DNA of 64,000 nt from Dermanyssus gallinae (taxonomy: Eukaryota; Arthropoda; Arachnida; Mesostigmata; Dermanyssidae), in assembly GCA_003439945.1 (NCBI GenBank), contig QVRM01003906.1, positions 270,534 to 334,533 of the forward strand. The letters are read 5' to 3'. The notes below the pieces were generated by a model. The model was not told where the DNA came from. It did no database searches and worked only from the letters and a program-made list of their open reading frames with translations. Positions 56,698 through 64,000 of the stretch are shown piece by piece. Both the position numbers and the translations under genes were made by a program. Each line of letters begins with the position of its first letter. Within the stretch, counting starts at the first letter, position 1.

Positions 56698-57254
56698 ATA
56701 CCATAATCAGGGTATGATGTAATATGGTATAATATGCCTATCATAATAGCCTACTGCCTACTGTGTTGTACTGAGTGGCCTTGCTGTTGATGGTTTGTCT
56801 GTAACAGAATGTTACCGAAGTTATGCTGCGGAACGTCATGGACGACATGCGATTGGACAGTGACAGTGTCTCTCAAGCCTACGAAAGCGGCGGGTTGGCC
56901 GCAGAGCGTTTAAAGTTTCGCAAGGCACTTTTGAAAGAGAGCGGCCGCGAGTTCGCTGGGAAGTCCTTCTACCTGGAAGACGGCGTCGACTTCATGTGGC
57001 ACCTTCGGGTGCTGGCGTTTCGGGGCATTGTGGTGGACACCATCACTGAAGCAGACTTCGTCGTCTCGGCGAAGTCTGCTGAGGACGACGATGCTGATCG
57101 TGACGATATAGACCAACACCTTGAAGTCGATGATGTAGAAAAAGGTGAAGTAGGCAAAGGAATGGAACAGGTAGACAAAGCGAACGTGGTTGCTTCAGGG
57201 GGCAGCAAAGTAGTTTCAACAGCTTGGCTTGAGGAAATGATTGAAGGCTTCTAG
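51842..57254 (+). CDS. LIG4: DNA ligase IV, complete gene with five exons
   Basis: An ATP-dependent DNA ligase that seals double-strand breaks in non-homologous end joining, acting with XRCC4 in the nucleus. Exons are 51842-52072, 52690-54502, 55490-55645, 55982-56179 and 56808-57254, giving about 945 residues against about 910 in vertebrates. Domains are an N-terminal DNA-binding domain, the nucleotidyltransferase core with KYDG, an OB-fold part and two BRCT domains. Two BRCT repeats at the C-terminus single out ligase IV from ligases I and III. Exon 2 has three one-base frame shifts that leave phase 0 at its donor after correction. Confidence 0.92.
52180..52295 (-). repeat. Dispersed repeat family R3, copy b
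   Basis: Matches 4,250-4,365 through TTGATTGGTTTATTATT, CCTAAATACACATG, CCTTTATATTAGGGGGC and CAGAGCGGCAGCATAGGCGA. It lies in ligase IV intron 1. Confidence 0.6.
52690..54502 (+). CDS. LIG4: Ligase IV exon 2: adenylation and OB-fold core, with frame breaks
   Basis: Opens LIRLLLPKLDTTRGAYNMRE. The nucleotidyl-acceptor Lys is in ELKYDGERVQIHK (about residue 285). CILDGEMMAYD, REEGIVVKMAN and WVKLKADYM are motifs III, IV and V. After FLVAVAEDPE the frame changes inside a CAA/CAG run near 54,015 to give PRVFYTFARVHSGLS. It returns near 54,120 as HWKRFDRQKPPHWLKFS, with IKAAELVPN following, and shifts again near 54,400. An insert coding Gln residues lies before the RVFYTF motif. The 3' end is LQNK before gtgagt. 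Confidence 0.9.
54011..54045 (+). repeat. LIG4: (CAG)n run inside ligase IV exon 2
   Basis: Seven or more CAG units inside coding sequence. In the frame that joins RVFYTFARV it codes glutamines; in the upstream frame it reads as serines. One of the frame changes falls at this run. Confidence 0.8.
55490..55645 (+). CDS. LIG4: Ligase IV exon 3: BRCT 1, first half
   Basis: Reads VKRVKSDCLAGKEFCIILER and IRRHGGRCVLSPVANSTYM. A beta strand, helix and GG turn of a BRCT are visible. Phase is 0 at both ends; acceptor ttccag. Confidence 0.85.
55701..55740. repeat. Near-perfect 40-bp palindrome with no spacer
   Basis: ATTGACACAGATGACGCAAT is followed at once by ATTGCATCATCTGTGTCAAT. The arms are 20 nt with one mismatch. 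(TA)n follows within 5 bases. It lies in ligase IV intron 3. Confidence 0.88.
55982..56179 (+). CDS. LIG4: Ligase IV exon 4: BRCT 1, second half and linker
   Basis: Reads VIADRLSLRVRDVLRNHDVA and KVSWIVECIDSRRLREPGP, then RYGDSYRE. The W in VSWIVECI is the conserved BRCT Trp, and YGDSY matches the XRCC4-binding linker of ligase IV. The donor is gtagtt. Confidence 0.87.
56318..56400 (-). mobile_element. Second tRNA-derived SINE or tRNA pseudogene
   Basis: On the minus strand the segment has GGTGACTTGGTGGCC (A-box-like), TTTGCCTTGCATTCGGGAGG and the B box CTGGGTTCGAGACCCAG. The anticodon position would be TGC (Ala). The D and T arms are recognisable, but the acceptor stem does not close, so it is not a working tRNA. 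It adjoins (TA)n and differs from the three-copy SINE. It lies in ligase IV intron 4. Confidence 0.6.
56401..56483. repeat. (TA)n arrays interrupted by a T run
   Basis: Two TA arrays flank about 12 T residues, directly beside the tRNA-like element. Confidence 0.88.
56659..56695. repeat. (TA)n microsatellite
   Basis: About 18 TA units in ligase IV intron 4. Confidence 0.9.
56808..57254 (+). CDS. LIG4: Ligase IV exon 5: BRCT 2 and stop
   Basis: Reads NVTEVMLRNVMDDM, GKSFYLEDGVDF, GIVVDTITEADFVVS and VVSTAWLEEMIEGF-TAG. An acidic insert (EDDDADRDDID) lies inside the domain. The terminal VSTxWLEE strand-helix is the end of a BRCT. Confidence 0.88.
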   Translation, partial: NVTEVMLRNVMDDMRLDSDSVSQAYESGGLAAERLKFRKALLKESGREFAGKSFYLEDGVDFMWHLRVLAFRGIVVDTITEADFVVSAKSAEDDDADRDDIDQHLEVDDVEKGEVGKGMEQVDKANVVASGGSKVVSTAWLEEMIEGF

Positions 57255-57465
57255 GTTGTCGTTCAGTCGCCAGCAGTCAGCAGATATTATTTCGAAAAGA
57301 CTGCTGTTCTCTGGGAAGAACTGATACTAGGGAGCCGTCACCCGTGGACCGTGTATATACAGGATAAGCAGTCTGAAAACAACGCACGGTTTTAACGGTT
57401 TTATCTGATTGATTGCAAATAGGAAACTTTGTATGGAAAGGTGTCGCTGGCTGAGTGTTACGTTG

Positions 57466-57471
57466 AATAAA
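57466..57471 (+). promoter_or_regulatory. LIG4: Candidate poly(A) signal for ligase IV
   Basis: AATAAA 212 bases after the stop codon. Confidence 0.5.
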
Positions 57472-58173
57472 TGAATGACTTTTTGCGATCCTTCGTCAAC
57501 CACCAATCCGAGTGTCAACCGTCTATTCGTCAAAGCGTTGCATACCCTATGCGGTCTTTAAAAAAACATGCATTTTTGGGCTAAAAAAACTGTTTGTCAC
57601 CCGAACAAATTACTCTTTAAGTATGCGTGGTCCAGGTAGTTTAGCAGATATTTATTAACACTTTATTGCTGTTAACTGTTCAAACGCTACGGCGTCACAC
57701 GTTATTTAGGCGCTGGGGTATACTCTGCCCCGATGAATCGTGACTCATTTTATGTTGATAAGTTGTCTCTGGGTCAATTTAAAACATACGTGCTAGATTT
57801 GCTCCCAATAACTACCATTGGGTGTAAGTTCCGCTCTGGCTGGGTACTGAAATTGCTTGCGCCTTCTAGCAATCTTTTTTCTGTCTACGTTCTCGCAGAT
57901 ACCTCATCGTCAATGGCAAAAATCTCCGATGACTCCCCACCCCTCCTCAAGCTTCCTCGGATTCAATCTTAAAGCTAAGGTTTGGTACAGGTCGGTTTCA
58001 CTCGCCATCGTTTCGTGAAGATTCAAAATCTCCCATACTCTGAAGGGCGTTCAGGGCGAAATCGTTCATCAATTACTAAAAAGAAACGGACAACTGAGAA
58101 GGGAACCGGCGAATTAAGAAAGTTGGAGTGGTCCAGCAGTGCTTGCTGCCTCGTATAGACCACAATAAAATCT

Positions 58174-58211
<38 letters not shown>

Positions 58212-58349
58212 AAAATCCGCGCATATAAGAATGTGGTCTATCCATTGTAATATTTTCCCACAGAAGCTACAAACACATATTTCAATATTAGAACAGTTGG
58301 GCTTCATAAATATTTGAGGTGGTAGCCGTGGGGATTAGAGATAGTTTAC

Positions 58350-58386
<37 letters not shown>

Positions 58387-59221
58387 ACATGCTTCTGACG
58401 TATTGTTCGATGATGACGGCAACAACCTTATGTCAAACTAATCAACATTGTAAGTCGATTCTTTTTCTGAGTGTACGCACATTTGTTAGCACTTTCGTCA
58501 TATGTCGTTTTTTTTTCTATTGGGAGCGCTTACTAGTGTCATTGCTCAATGGGTGGTCGTTGTATAATTGCCCTGAGGGTGGCTTAGATAGATCTTAACC
58601 CGCTGCTGGGTTAGTAGTACTGCATAAAGACCTGCATAAAAAGTACTGCATAAAAGTGGAAACGGGTCGTAAAGGATGGAAACAGCGTTGACTGAAAGGG
58701 GCATGATTCCACTGGACATTATATATATGTAGATTTCAGTCATTGCGTGCCTACATATTTTTCAAAATGTTTGAGATTGATGCTTATGTGGTCCTCCATC
58801 TTTTCAAAATGGCTTTAAATTTTCAATTCTGTTTGCTCACTAAATTTTCCATTCTGTTTGCAACAAATTTGCTCAAATTGAGTATAATATACACTTCATA
58901 TTGATTTACGTTTGTATCTCGAATTGTTCGATAAACATTCCGTCCCACATAACGTTATCCAATGTTCATACAGACAGATCGAGTAATGCACACAATTAGA
59001 GGATTTTCACTTTCGGTGATTAAGGCCCGCCTACGAATGCTTGTGAATGAAATGTGAAAGCATACGCAGGTAGATAAACTAGATTCTTACGTAGCTTCCT
59101 ATATTCTGCATTTAGATTCCAACGAAACTTTCCATACTCTCTGCATCTAGATCCCGACGAAATTTTCCATACTCAGGATTCCCACGAAACTTCCCGTATA
59201 CGACAGACTACAAAGAATGAC

Positions 59222-59266
59222 CTACTGTGTTGAGCGCGGGTTTATCACCCGCGCTCAACACAGTAG
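59222..59266. repeat. Perfect hairpin, 20-nt arms and 5-nt loop
   Basis: CTACTGTGTTGAGCGCGGGT, the spacer TTATC, then the exact reverse complement. It is GC-richer than its surroundings. The stem would be very stable, and the shape resembles an intrinsic hairpin or a small foldback insertion. Confidence 0.9.
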
Positions 59267-59334
59267 CCACTTTGCGAGGGATATTGACTGCTAACCAAGT
59301 ATTGTTGCAATTGCTCTCTTTTTGCGAACACAAG

Positions 59335-59460
59335 ATGTCGTCATATACCAGCTGTCGCTATATACTAGATGTCGGTATATACGAGATATCGCTATTTACT
59401 AGATGTCGCTATTTACCAGATGTCGCTGTATACCGGATATGTCGCTATATACCAGTGCCG
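59335..59460 (+). repeat. Minisatellite, about 18-bp unit, seven copies
   Basis: The unit is close to AGATGTCGCTATATACC with variants such as TTTACC and TATACG. Units are imperfect, so the array is not very recent. Confidence 0.8.
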
Positions 59461-59858
59461 TGGAGCCAACCAAATGTCGCTGCGTCTAATATTCGGATGC
59501 GGTGGAGCACAGTCGACAGCCAATTGTTAGGCACGGCTGGCTCAGTCGGTCATATCGCAGCTGCGTTGCTTATTGTGCAGCTATTTGGCCTAGCGGGTTG
59601 GTCGTTAGTTGTTGTTGTTGTTGTTTACATTCGGCCTGGTTGTATTTGTTGTGTATAAACATAGTGTGCGTATGTTTGTGGGGGGGAAGCCAGATAAATA
59701 GATAGGTCTGCTGCCGAAGTCGGTGATCGTCGTTCACTGACTGTCTGACAGCAGTGGGCGGTCCAGCAAAGGGAACCAGCTTTCCTGTGTCTCGGTGTTC
59801 CTGTCAAGTGCTGGTGCAAAATAGCAGGTTGGCTCGGTCTCGAACACGACAGCCGGCA

Positions 59859-59926
59859 ACAACCGCTCTGCTACAACACGAATCATGGATTAACAACCGC
59901 CCTGCTACAACACGAATCATGGATTA
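59859..59926 (+). repeat. Two tandem 34-bp units
   Basis: ACAACCGC.CTGCTACAACA plus CGAATCATGGATTA is present twice with one difference (T/C). Confidence 0.88.
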
Positions 59927-60124
59927 AATGCTGCCGCCTGCTAGCCTGAATGCTCGCAAGTGACAAGTTTATTCAACAGGGACTGTGTGTGACCCGTAGT
60001 AACACTACCCGCCAAAGGTAGGAAGTGTTGATTTTTGCGAATTTCCCTTTGCCGACTGTTGAAAACGCTTCTATGAAATCATATGCTTTTGATTTTGAGC
60101 TGGGAGCTGTTAGATACATGCACG

Positions 60125-60160
<36 letters not shown>

Positions 60161-61432
60161 AGACTCGGTTATGATTCAATGATGTGTGCTGCAATTTCAT
60201 CTAGAGCCATGTCCGAGTTTCGCAGTAGTGTTTACGATGATTATGTTCGGCTAACGGAAATAATACATGATTCGAACGTATGCATGCATGTTCGTTTTAA
60301 TATAGAGCTTGGCTAATTTGTGTAATACACCGGTAGAATCCTAGAAGGGAACCCGCCCGTAACGTAAGTTACAGACGATTCTTACTTTTCTTCTTATAAA
60401 CCACATTACTAACAAAGCGATATTCCTCAAAGTATACAACGTTTTGGACATTTCCCTCTTTTTTCTTCGTCACTGCTGATAAGCGTTTAGGTCGTATTCA
60501 AATAAAAGACCACACAATTCGATAGGAGTCATACCTTGCTCGGCCATTCGAGAATTTGCCAGTTATCAAATTGGATTGTGTTAGTATTAATAGCGTTTTA
60601 TTAATCTAGCCGCAAAAAAACGATGAGCAGAATCTTCTGAATATGACGCGTTGTAATAAATGCATGATTAGTGAAACGGTCCTCTGGTGTACTACAGCCA
60701 CAACCCAACAAAAGAGAATTAATCGTATTTATTGTGGCAAACTGTATTGAGTTTTCAATTCCAATTTTAAGTAATATTAGTACCATTATCAAAACGGTTT
60801 ATTCATGCTTAATTTTGAAGTGAATCTCTAAGTTAAAGTTTAAAAATACTTTACGTGTATATATATACATATATATCACGTGTAAGCGATATGTGTCTTT
60901 ACATTTCATCAGTGTTTGACAGTTATTGCAATCAAATGTGAATTCTAGTGTCTGATTACAAGACATGTTCGATCATCATAGGCGCCAACTGGGTGCAATT
61001 CAATGCAGTTGCGTTTTTCAATTGAAGAAGACTATCATATCGATTTACTTTTATTTTAGCACAATCTGAATTGGTAGTTTTAATTTTTCTTTTATTAATT
61101 GACGACTTAATGCGGCACGTTTTTTAAGAAGCTGTGGTTTATATATGTTTTTTTGTAAAAGTCTCTGCATAGACGCACTTTCTTGTCTAGACGATTATGT
61201 GTGTCTGATAGTTTAACGTCGTTAGCATCTCTATACTAGTAATAATTACGGCAACAACTCATACTCATATTAGTAACCATTACTGCAACAACATATACTA
61301 CTGTACTATATATACTACTATACTATTACAACATACATACATGCATACTACTACTACTGCGAGCAATATAGTCTTAGCTTACGATTCAACTAGTAACAGG
61401 TTCGTTTCCGGTGTTCAACGTTGTTTCAGAGG

Positions 61433-63220
61433 ATGTCGTCGTTACAGGACGGAACCTATCTGGCCCTGATGGGCCTGGCCGAGGAGTTTCGCACGATGAA
61501 CCCGCCGAATATGCGCAACTGTGTGAAATGCCTGATGGCCATCTTTCAGCTGAACCCGGTGCCGATCGTCGAACTCCAGATACGCTACCATCTCGGCAGC
61601 ATCCTGATGGCGCTCGGCGGCAGCAGCAACAACGTCGACCAGGCACAGGAGCACCTCGAGAAGGCGTTCTACATCATTGCGCACCGGCAGGTGGACGACA
61701 CGAGCGACATGAAGTACCACATCGCCAATCAGCTGGCCATGATCTACGAACGCAAGGAGCAACGGCCTCGGGCGACGCAGATGCTCGAGCAGGCCGTCGA
61801 GCTCAGCCGAGGCCACGTATTCTGGCACTGTCGCTTTCTCTTCCGACTCGTGCAGGTGTACACTGTCGAAAAGCAGTACACGCGAGCGGTGACGCTGCTG
61901 ACGGCCGGCGCCGAATACGCCCAGAAGTCTGGCGCGCTTCACACGCGGATCTTGTTCCTGCTTTCGCAGGCGATGCTGCTCATGCTCGACAAGAAGCTGC
62001 AGGAGGTGCATCAGGTCCTGAACAACGCCGGCCCGCTCATCGAGGCCTGGCAGGGCACGCTGCAGCAGAAAGAAGCACTCAAGATCTTCTTTCTCGTCCT
62101 GCAGGTTTGCTACTACCTGTCCGCCGGACAGGTGAAGTCGGTGAAGCCGCTCCTTAAACAGCTCCAGCAGGGCATTCAGACGATCACGCAGATGTCGAGC
62201 AACGAGGAGGCAGCCACGGCCGATCAAAGCTTTCAGTGGCTGCCCAAGGAGCATATGTGCGTGCTGGTCTACCTCGTAACCGTTCTGCACTCGATGCAGG
62301 CGGGCTACATGGACAAGGCGCTGAAATACACCGACAAGGCGCTGATGCAAATCGAAAAGCTAAAGATTGTCGACGCCAACCCGATTCTGCACTCGTTCCA
62401 GATACTTCTGTTGGAACATATCGCCATGTGCCGCCTTGTGATGGGCAAGAAGTGTCAGGCGATACAGGAGATCAACCAGGCAGCTCAGATTTGTCGGACC
62501 GAACGCTCACTGGCGATATCGCATGCGCCGCAGATGCACTGTCTACTCGGGCTGTACGCCATGTCGATGAACTGTATGGAGGCTGCTGAGGCGCAATTTG
62601 GCACTGTGCTCCGCGAGAACGCCGCTTCGTCGGACCTCCGAATAATGGCGTCGCTCAACCTCGCCATCGTCTATCTGCGGTCACGAAAAGAGCACGAACT
62701 CAACGATCTACTCATTCGGCTGAACCCCGAAACGATACAGACAAACTCGCATAGCCTACGAGCGGCGGCCTACTATGTGCACGGGCTGAACGCCTTCTTT
62801 CAGGCGCGATACAATGACGCCAAACGGCACCTCCGCGAAACGCTGAAGATGGCGAACGCTGAAGATCTCAACCGACTCACGTCGTGCTCACTCGTCCTGC
62901 TCGGCCACATCTTCTACTCTATGGGCAACTCGAAAGAGTCACTCAACATGGTGACGCCAGCAATGCAGTTGGCCGGCAAGATTCCCGACGTTCACGTGCA
63001 GCTCTGGGCGTCGGCGTTGCTTAAGGACCTCTACCGACTTGTTGGCCAGTCGAGTCAGGAGCACGACTACGTGACGACGCATTCGACGTTCTCCAATCAG
63101 CTGCTTCAAGATTACTTCCAGGCGTCGCAGCTTTCCGAGCATACCCTCATACAGTGGATCCAGGGCGATCCTCCCATGATCGCGGTCGCGACGACATCGG
63201 CTTCGTCCGCCATACCGTAG
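61433..63220 (+). CDS. MAU2: MAU2 chromatid cohesion factor (SCC4), single coding exon
   Basis: MAU2 binds NIPBL (SCC2) and loads cohesin onto chromatin in the nucleus. The 595-codon frame is intact. It starts MSSLQDGTYLALMGLAEEF and has WHCRFLFRLVQVY, the highly conserved WLPKEHMCVLVYLVTVLHSM, KYTDKALMQIEKLK, EDLNRLTSCSLVLLGHIFYS and LQDYFQASQLSEHTLI near the end. The repeated helix pairs are the TPR-like superhelix of the family. Length agrees with about 600 in other animals. A tttcag sits three bases before the ATG, so the 5' UTR may be spliced. Having all coding sequence in one exon contrasts with the intron-rich neighbours. Confidence 0.96.
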   Translation: MSSLQDGTYLALMGLAEEFRTMNPPNMRNCVKCLMAIFQLNPVPIVELQIRYHLGSILMALGGSSNNVDQAQEHLEKAFYIIAHRQVDDTSDMKYHIANQLAMIYERKEQRPRATQMLEQAVELSRGHVFWHCRFLFRLVQVYTVEKQYTRAVTLLTAGAEYAQKSGALHTRILFLLSQAMLLMLDKKLQEVHQVLNNAGPLIEAWQGTLQQKEALKIFFLVLQVCYYLSAGQVKSVKPLLKQLQQGIQTITQMSSNEEAATADQSFQWLPKEHMCVLVYLVTVLHSMQAGYMDKALKYTDKALMQIEKLKIVDANPILHSFQILLLEHIAMCRLVMGKKCQAIQEINQAAQICRTERSLAISHAPQMHCLLGLYAMSMNCMEAAEAQFGTVLRENAASSDLRIMASLNLAIVYLRSRKEHELNDLLIRLNPETIQTNSHSLRAAAYYVHGLNAFFQARYNDAKRHLRETLKMANAEDLNRLTSCSLVLLGHIFYSMGNSKESLNMVTPAMQLAGKIPDVHVQLWASALLKDLYRLVGQSSQEHDYVTTHSTFSNQLLQDYFQASQLSEHTLIQWIQGDPPMIAVATTSASSAIP

Positions 63221-63492
63221 CTGCGTTGTGCTAGACTATTTGAATAGTTTTGTGTACAGGTTCACCTGTTGTCAACAGCGAAAACAACGATGACCAAACG
63301 TTCGAATTGCATGTCATTCGGCGCATGATCTGCTTCTCACAAAGTACCGCCCGGTAGATTAGGTCGATGCTGGCGTTAGCCATTGTAGCGACATTGTAAC
63401 GAATTCTATCAGAAGCAGGGTGCCAGTCTGCCATGCAGGTAACCATTGGCGGCACCAGTTGTACAATGTTTGTATATTTTCCTAAAAGCGTG

Positions 63493-63498
63493 AATAAA
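63493..63498 (+). promoter_or_regulatory. MAU2: Candidate poly(A) signal for MAU2
   Basis: AATAAA 273 bases after the stop codon. Confidence 0.5.
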
Positions 63499-63899
63499 TT
63501 ATAGTGTACCATATGACGAACAAGTTGAAAAATGAAATTCGTGCTTAGCTTTTTCATTTTTAGAAAATGCGTCTTCATCCCGATTTAATTGTACAGTTTA
63601 ACATAATCACAGAAGTCGGTGTGGGTCAAAGAATTTAAGCTTCTGGATGTAAATTCTTGTGTACGTTTCGGACTAACTGCGCACTGAGAGGTTGCACCCC
63701 TGAAGACATAATTTAGCTGTATACGGCACAAGTACCTTTAATCGATTATTGTGTATGTTTGGATGAGCGGCATTTGTTCATCTTGTTTATGGCCGTTTGG
63801 TATATTTACAAACGATCAGTTAAGGTGCACCCTTTGAGTTTTTCGACGACTATACCCAATTCTTACTTCTCGCTTGTTCCGTTCGTTGCCATGTTTAGA

Positions 63900-64000
63900 A
63901 ATCGGCCGGCAAGGTGGATGGGGCGCCTGTGAACAAAGGTGCCGTCGTCCTTCGACAAGAGGGCCGAAGTATTAAATATACAGAGTTCCCCTTTCTGAGG
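63900..64000 (+). CDS. Possible exon of a further plus-strand gene, running off the window
   Basis: After a tttag acceptor at about 63,898 the sequence stays open to the last base and reads SAGKVDGAPVNKGAVVLRQE, then GRSIKYTEFPFLR. Its GC content is like that of the coding exons and unlike the AT-rich flank. The product is not recognised. The short length and lack of the downstream end keep the confidence low. Confidence 0.4.

Larger units (their letters stand above)
57255..61432. other. Intergenic region between ligase IV and MAU2
   Basis: About 4.2 kb without a supported gene. It contains TA arrays at 58,180, 58,352 and 60,127, a hairpin at 59,222, a minisatellite at 59,335-59,460 and a 34-bp tandem duplication at 59,859. 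From 60.3 to 61.4 kb it is AT-rich with no assignable feature; the MAU2 promoter and a possible noncoding first exon should be there. Confidence 0.6.

Noticed and set aside
61442..62350. Long minus-strand open frame opposite MAU2, and a 248-codon plus-strand frame in another phase
   Set aside because: Both are shadows of the MAU2 frame, caused by its codon bias.
1..64000. Bacterial-type systems (operons, CRISPR, toxin-antitoxin, phage) and endogenous viruses
   Set aside because: No array of spaced repeats, no intronless gene clusters with ribosome sites, and no viral protein motifs were seen; the reverse transcriptases here are LINE-type.

Overview
This is a stretch of animal nuclear genome, not a bacterial or viral one. 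GC-richer coding exons with GT-AG introns lie in AT-rich sequence packed with (TA)n arrays, LINE and SINE remnants and fossil DNA transposons. Five protein-coding genes can be recognised. The gene set and repeat types suggest an arthropod, possibly a mite or other chelicerate. That placement is inference, and the species cannot be named from the sequence alone.

Layout. (1) Positions 1-14,822, minus strand: 16 exons of a laminin alpha chain of the alpha-1/2 (Drosophila wing-blister) type. It reads LamNT, LE repeats, first laminin IV (L4) domain, more LE repeats, then the start of a second L4 cut by the left edge. The signal-peptide exon was not found. (2) 14.8-27.3 kb: a gene-poor region between two divergent genes, holding a SINE copy, fossil transposons, tandem duplications and CAG/CAA-rich tracts. 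(3) 27,364-41,880, plus strand: a nine-exon pancreatic-lipase-family gene whose central intron carries an antisense LINE and other LINE fragments. (4) 42.9-44.9 kb, plus: a second, internally deleted copy of the same LINE. (5) 45,557-48,944, minus: a complete four-exon RNA polymerase subunit RPB8 gene carrying a SINE in an intron. (6) 51,842-57,254, plus: a complete five-exon DNA ligase IV gene. (7) 61,433-63,220, plus: a single-coding-exon MAU2/SCC4 cohesin-loader gene. (8) From 63,900 to the right edge: a possible exon of another plus-strand gene.

The genes do not form one pathway. Laminin is basement membrane, the lipase is secreted or membrane-anchored lipid hydrolysis, RPB8 is transcription, ligase IV is non-homologous end joining and MAU2 is cohesin loading. 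I found no operon-like or defence-like system. The points most worth following up are: a tRNA-derived SINE family with three copies here; a LINE family with a C-terminal Cys/His motif present as one long copy, one deletion copy and one 3' tail; five foldbacks with arms of about 20 nt; and single-base frame breaks in laminin, lipase and ligase IV exons whose splice phases are mostly still consistent, which points to assembly indels more than gene decay.

Exon borders were set by hand from GT/AG sites, phase matching and domain continuity, and may be off by a base or so.
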